In this document: positions 60,545 through 64,000 of the stretch, in pieces
Numbering within the stretch: the first letter of the stretch is position 1
Layout of the letters: the number at the start of each line of letters is the position of its first letter
Assembly: GCA_003166955.1 (NCBI GenBank)
Contig: PMUI01000080.1
Span: forward strand, 1-64,000
From: Acidobacterium sp.
GTDB taxonomy: Bacteria; Acidobacteriota; Terriglobia; Terriglobales; Acidobacteriaceae
Length of the DNA stretch: 64,000 nt
Direction of reading: 5' to 3'
Notes under the pieces: model-generated
Databases searched by the model: none
What the model saw: only the letters and a program-made list of their open reading frames with translations
Told to the model about the DNA's origin: nothing
Translations under genes and position numbers: made by a program

Positions 60545-61888
60545 ATGCCGGCAAAAGTATCTCGATTGGGCAACGACCATGGTTCGGAAAAGCCGGACCA
60601 GCGCGACCTCGCCATCCTTCGACTCATCCACTCCGGGTCTAATTATTCGCGCCTCGACCTGGCGCGTAAGACCGGACTCAGTCCGGCCCTCATCACCAGT
60701 ATCGTGCGCAATCTGATTGGGCTGAAGCTGGTGAATGAAGCGCCCGCCGTCTCGTCTTTGGTGGGCAGAAAGCCGATCCCCCTCGAAGTGCGGGCGGACG
60801 CCGGCTATCTGATCGGTGTGGACATCGGCTCGTTCTATTCGCACGTTGTGATTGCCGACATGAAGGGCCAGGTTATTCGCAGGGAGCAGATCGAAACCGG
60901 CATTCCCGATGGACGGGTGCGGGTGCTGCAGCGGGTTTTCGACTGCGTGCACCAGACCATCGCGGCTTCGAAGGTGAACCGGGAGGCGATTCTGGGCATG
61001 GGGGTCGCCCATTCCGGCGTCATCGATACGGAAAAGGGACTGGTCCTGTCTTTTCCGCGACCAGGCCAGATGGCGCAGTGGAAGAATGTGCCTCTGCAGG
61101 CGATCTTCGAAGATGAATTCCACCTCCCGTGTCTGCTCGAAGACAGCGTGCGTACCATGGCAACAGCGGAGCGCCACTTCGGACTGGGGCGCGAGGTGGA
61201 TGACTTCCTCTTCATCGAGGTGGGCATGGGCATCGGCGCCGCCATTTTCGTGGAGGGAAAACTCTATCGTGGGGGTGGCGGCAAAGCCGGCGAGTTTGGC
61301 CACATTACCGTGGATGAGAACGGGCCGCTCTGTTCGTGCGGCAACAACGGTTGTCTGGAAAGTGTGGCCTCCTGTGCTGCGATTATCCAGGCGGGACGGC
61401 TCGCCATAGAACGAGGCGTGGATTCGAGGATTCGCGAACTGGCCCGCGGGGATCTGAGCCGGATCAGCATCGAAGTGATCGCGCAGGCGGCCGCGGAAAA
61501 TGACAGCCTCGCGTATCGCGTTCTTCAGGAAGCCGCGACGTACATCGCGCGCGGGCTGGCGGACCTGGTGAATCTGCTGAATCCGCGCCAGATTATTTTT
61601 GGTGGCGCGCTATTTCGGACCGCTCCGCAACTGCTCTCCGATCCCCTCAGGCGCATCATCCGCCAGCGATCCCTAGAGAAGTCGGCGAACGACGTGCAGC
61701 TGCGCATCTCCCCGCTGGGTGCGGAGGCGGGAGCGCTGGGAGCGGCACGCATGATCGCGGTTCGTGCGCTTGCCGATCTCCACAGGCGCGCGGTCAGCCA
61801 TCCAGAACAGATTGCGGCGCCCGACCTCACCGATGCGCCCTCTCGCGGGGACACGCCGGCTGAGTCCGCGCGCGGTCGCCTGATCTGA
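60545..61888 (+). CDS. ROK-family transcription regulator
   Basis: A protein of 447 residues from ATG 60545, which has GGAAAG upstream; an ATG at 60521 lacks a ribosome site. The N-terminal winged helix (about 12-70: RDLAILRLIHSGSNYSRLDLARKTGLSPALI) binds DNA. The ROK domain has GYLIGVDIGSFYSHVVIADMKG for the nucleotide, and the zinc motif CSCGNNGCLESVAS. NagC/XylR-type ROK proteins release DNA when a sugar binds. It is set among glycosidases and is likely to repress this locus; palindromes at 53.3, 60.25 and 62.55 kb are candidate sites. Confidence 0.9.
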   Translation: MPAKVSRLGNDHGSEKPDQRDLAILRLIHSGSNYSRLDLARKTGLSPALITSIVRNLIGLKLVNEAPAVSSLVGRKPIPLEVRADAGYLIGVDIGSFYSHVVIADMKGQVIRREQIETGIPDGRVRVLQRVFDCVHQTIAASKVNREAILGMGVAHSGVIDTEKGLVLSFPRPGQMAQWKNVPLQAIFEDEFHLPCLLEDSVRTMATAERHFGLGREVDDFLFIEVGMGIGAAIFVEGKLYRGGGGKAGEFGHITVDENGPLCSCGNNGCLESVASCAAIIQAGRLAIERGVDSRIRELARGDLSRISIEVIAQAAAENDSLAYRVLQEAATYIARGLADLVNLLNPRQIIFGGALFRTAPQLLSDPLRRIIRQRSLEKSANDVQLRISPLGAEAGALGAARMIAVRALADLHRRAVSHPEQIAAPDLTDAPSRGDTPAESARGRLI

Positions 61889-61905
61889 GGAGGGCGTGCC
61901 GCCGG

Positions 61906-62511
61906 ATGCCAGAGCTTAGGTTTTCGATTTCGACGTGTTCTGGCGGACACGGAACCGCTGATTTGGAAAGCCTGGCTCGGATCCTCGCGGCGCACGAGAT
62001 TCCTTTCACCTGGGACGGTTATTGCCGCCTCGGGCGTGGTGTGACGGACGTACAAATGCTGCGCTCGCTACCGCCCCTGCAGTCCAACCCTGTGCTGCTG
62101 GCCAGCCTGCAGAACGAAATCGCCGCTCAGCAGCAACTTGTGCTCCACTGGTCGTCGCAGCGCTCCCCCATCCCAGCCGAAACTGCATCGATGCTCCGTG
62201 GCTTCAGTGGGTTCCGGATTGGCCTCGTCACCAGTTCTCCTCGCTCGCACGCGGAGCCTTTGCTCCGCGCGGCGGGAATCCTTCCCTGTTTCCGTGCGCT
62301 GGTCTGCGGCGGCGACTGCGCTCGTCACAAACCCCATCCCGAACCCAACCTGCTGGTAAGGGAGCGGCTGGGTGTTGACTGGGGCCTCGCCTTCGAGGAC
62401 TCTGACGCGGGCCTGGCGAGTGCTAAGGCAGCCGGTTTTACCGCTGTTCGGGTGGGAGATCCGAACTACCTTCCTGGGATCGTTGCGGCGAGCTTGGGTA
62501 ACGTGACCTAA
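61906..62511 (+). pseudogene. HAD hydrolase with garbled motif I
   Basis: From ATG 61906 (201 residues) the central and C-terminal parts are good HAD features: TSSPRSHAEPLLRAAGI, LVCGGD, the Lys in HKPHPEPN and FEDSDAGLASAKAAG. The start should hold the nucleophile DxDG, but the reading frame gives FSISTCSGG instead. In other frames the expected pieces appear in order: VFDFD, then VLADTEPLIWKAW, then LARILAAHEIPFTW in frame. Three one-base losses within about 80 bases restore the correct frame overall, so the gene stays open but motif I is lost. Either sequence error or a decayed gene is possible. A beta-phosphoglucomutase-like role would fit the locus. Confidence 0.65.
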
Positions 62512-62553
62512 TGGGGTTCGAGCCTCCGCAAAGGGCAATTTTGATGGGTATAC

Positions 62554-62570
62554 TTCATAATTAAAGTAAT
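62554..62570. promoter_or_regulatory. Motif shared with the TonB receptor region
   Basis: TTCATAATTAAAGTAAT matches 53330-53346 at 15 of 17 bases. It lies 216 bases upstream of the DegT-family gene and 43 bases after the HAD stop. A shared operator for the locus regulator is the obvious idea. Confidence 0.45.
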
Positions 62571-62722
62571 TAACGGTGAAAACGCCGCAGATTCGCAAGA
62601 ATAAGCATTGACTGGAAAACAATTCTCTGCCAGATTGGACTCTGCGTTACGCCTTGGCTGAGAACTGATCCAGATCCGCACCGTTTTGGGAAGCGCGCGC
62701 GCTATGTTGTTGGAGGGACGAA

Positions 62723-62773
62723 ATGGCAGTCCACCGAATGCCGGGTTCCGTCCGGCAGAGGAGTTTTCAATGA
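62723..62773 (+). CDS. Possible 16-residue leader peptide
   Basis: A frame MAVHRMPGSVRQRSFQ follows GGAGGG by five bases and its TGA overlaps the ATG of the next gene (ATGA). The arrangement suggests translational coupling. It may be only a chance frame, since it has no recognisable signal for attenuation. Confidence 0.35.
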   Translation: MAVHRMPGSVRQRSFQ

Positions 62774-64000
62774 AGGTTGCAACGGAACCAAAGCATCAGG
62801 AATCCCGACACGCCACCCTGGCCCTCCACGGAGGAACGCCGGTGCGGTCGACCCCGTTGCCGCTGGAATTTCCCGGTGTCCACCACATGGGCGAAGAGGA
62901 AATCGAAGCGGCGGTGCGCGTTCTGCGCAGCCGGTCGCCGTTCCGCTTTTACGGCGTCGATCTGCAGGGCGAGGTGGAGGGGTTCGAGTCGGAATTCACA
63001 GCGTTCGAAAACGTCTCCCACTGCCTGGCGCTGACCAGCGGAACAGGCGCGCTGCACACGGCTTTGGCTGCGCTCGGGGTCGGTCCTGGCCAGGAAGTCA
63101 TCGTGCCCGCCTACATGTGGGTTTCCGTGGTCGCCGCGGTGGTCAATCTCGGTGCGATTCCAGTGCTCGCCGACATCGACGACACGTTCTGCCTCGATCC
63201 GGCCTCGGTTGAAGCGAGGATCACGCCGCGGACCTCGGGAATCATTGCTGTGCATATGAGCGGCGCTCCGGCCGACGTTGAGGCCATCGCGGCAGTGGCT
63301 CGCCGCCACAGTCTCTTTCTGCTCGAAGACTGCGCGCAGTGCGCCGGCGGCAGCATTGACGGCAGACGGGTGGGCAGCTTCGGCGACATCGGAATCTTCA
63401 GCTTCCAGATGAACAAGAATATGACCAGCGGCGAAGGCGGTTGCCTCGTGACGCAGAGCGAATACCTCTATCAGCGCGCATTTGCCGTTCACGATACGGG
63501 GTATGCCCGCGACGCTGCCGGCCGGGCCATGTACGACAAGCTTGAATACTGTTTGTGGGGGCGCGGATATCGCCTCGATGAAATGCGCGCGGCCGTCCTG
63601 CGGGTGCAGCTGCGCAAGCTGCCGCAGATCATCAGCAAAATGCGCGCCAGCAAATATCGCTTTCGCGAAGCCCTCCGGCGCTTCCCTCAGGTTCAGCTGC
63701 GCAGGATCGTCGATGAGCGCGGGGACACAGGCTGTTTCTTCCTGACGACCTTTGCTGCTCCCGAGCTGGCGCGCGCAGTGAACCGTGCGCTGCGGGCCGA
63801 AGGCATTGTCACCTTCAGCCAGGGGATTAATGACGTTCTCATGACCGAGTGGGGTCTTCACCTCTACTACAACATTCCCAGCCTCGTGCAGAAAACCGGC
63901 ATCGACAAGCGCAATTCTCCGTGGTCGCTTGCGGAGAACCAGGGTTCGCGCACCGAGTACGGCAAGGGCACATGCCCGCACGCAGACAGTCTGTTTGAGC
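62770..64000 (+). CDS. DegT/DnrJ/EryC1/StrS-family aminotransferase, partial
   Basis: At least 410 residues, open at the right edge of the window. GAGGAG precedes the ATG at 62770. FYGVDLQGEVEGFESEF, LALTSGTGALHTALAAL and the segment LLEDCAQCAGG are typical of the PLP-dependent DegT family. The internal-aldimine Lys is likely the one in FSFQMNKNMTSGEGG. These enzymes aminate ketosugars or form related PLP-dependent products. Its place beside the glycan locus could mean an amino-sugar pathway or a separate function. The end is unseen, so full length and partners remain open. Confidence 0.87.
   Translation, partial: MKVATEPKHQESRHATLALHGGTPVRSTPLPLEFPGVHHMGEEEIEAAVRVLRSRSPFRFYGVDLQGEVEGFESEFTAFENVSHCLALTSGTGALHTALAALGVGPGQEVIVPAYMWVSVVAAVVNLGAIPVLADIDDTFCLDPASVEARITPRTSGIIAVHMSGAPADVEAIAAVARRHSLFLLEDCAQCAGGSIDGRRVGSFGDIGIFSFQMNKNMTSGEGGCLVTQSEYLYQRAFAVHDTGYARDAAGRAMYDKLEYCLWGRGYRLDEMRAAVLRVQLRKLPQIISKMRASKYRFREALRRFPQVQLRRIVDERGDTGCFFLTTFAAPELARAVNRALRAEGIVTFSQGINDVLMTEWGLHLYYNIPSLVQKTGIDKRNSPWSLAENQGSRTEYGKGTCPHADSLFE

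Noticed and set aside
60338-61303. 321-residue minus-strand frame opposite the ROK gene
   Set aside because: No domain features; the ROK regulator on the plus strand is complete and motif-rich.
62767-63981. 404-residue minus-strand frame at the right edge
   Set aside because: Antisense of the DegT-family gene, which has the PLP lysine segment and a ribosome site.

Overview
The window looks like a chromosome segment of an Acidobacteriota bacterium, probably class Terriglobia. The evidence is an Oar-type TonB-dependent receptor with an N-terminal carboxypeptidase-regulatory-like domain, an Acidobacterium-type GH79 beta-glucuronidase, a secreted neprosin-like protein with Ig-like repeats, a multi-PAS histidine kinase and an HTH/beta-propeller regulator. 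This is judged from protein character only.

Left part (about 0.25-31.5 kb) is accessory DNA. A PAS-domain gene that enters from the left edge is broken by a truncated IS110-family transposase. A type I restriction-modification operon follows on the minus strand (hsdM, hsdS, hsdR, then a zinc metallopeptidase), facing an unrecognised gene with a HEPN-like RxxxxxxH motif. Next comes a trio of membrane and lipoprotein genes (a vWA-like lipoprotein among them), then a tightly overlapping mobile-element operon: VirD4-like ATPase, replication-relaxation protein, zinc-ribbon protein, HTH/excisionase-like protein, tyrosine integrase and two small proteins, ended by a clear intrinsic terminator. A D12-class adenine methyltransferase, a serine recombinase, and an XRE regulator with an RNase-H-like protein follow. 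These three units share short promoter-proximal sequences. After them lie a prepilin fragment, a two-gene HEPN/glycine-rich cassette, the HTH/beta-propeller regulator, and a receiver-like gene overlapping a winged-helix gene. A 46-bp exact copy of the 3' half of tRNA-Pro (25511-25556) matches the intact tRNA-Pro at 31437-31513. Between them is a secreted RHS/YD-repeat protein with a convergent membrane protein. I read this as insertion at tRNA-Pro.

Middle part (31.5-45.2 kb) is ordinary chromosome: DUF4112 protein, tRNA-His, DUF72 protein, YheT-like hydrolase, tRNA-Arg, OsmC protein, PAS histidine kinase, a single-domain response regulator, an NtrC-type sigma-54 activator, queD and queE (queuosine/7-deazaguanine pathway) and the neprosin-like surface protein.

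Right part (45.7-64 kb) is a glycan-use locus centred on uronic-acid sugars: KDPG/KDPGal aldolase, 2-dehydro-3-deoxygalactonokinase, an MFS sugar-acid permease, a DapA-family lyase, GH79 beta-glucuronidase, an alpha/alpha-barrel Tat-exported protein, the TonB-dependent receptor, a DUF4038 glycosidase-like protein, a GH105 unsaturated uronyl hydrolase, a ROK repressor, a HAD phosphatase-like gene and a DegT/DnrJ-family gene running off the edge. The model is outer-membrane uptake of oligosaccharides, periplasmic trimming to uronic acids, import, then conversion to pyruvate plus glyceraldehyde-3-phosphate.

Several genes carry single-base frameshifts (39.2, 43.5 and 61.9 kb), some at homopolymers, so either sequence error or recent decay is possible. 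The best candidates for something undescribed are the HEPN/glycine-rich pair at 21.1-22.6 kb, the HEPN-like gene beside the restriction system, and the shared operator network around the recombinases.
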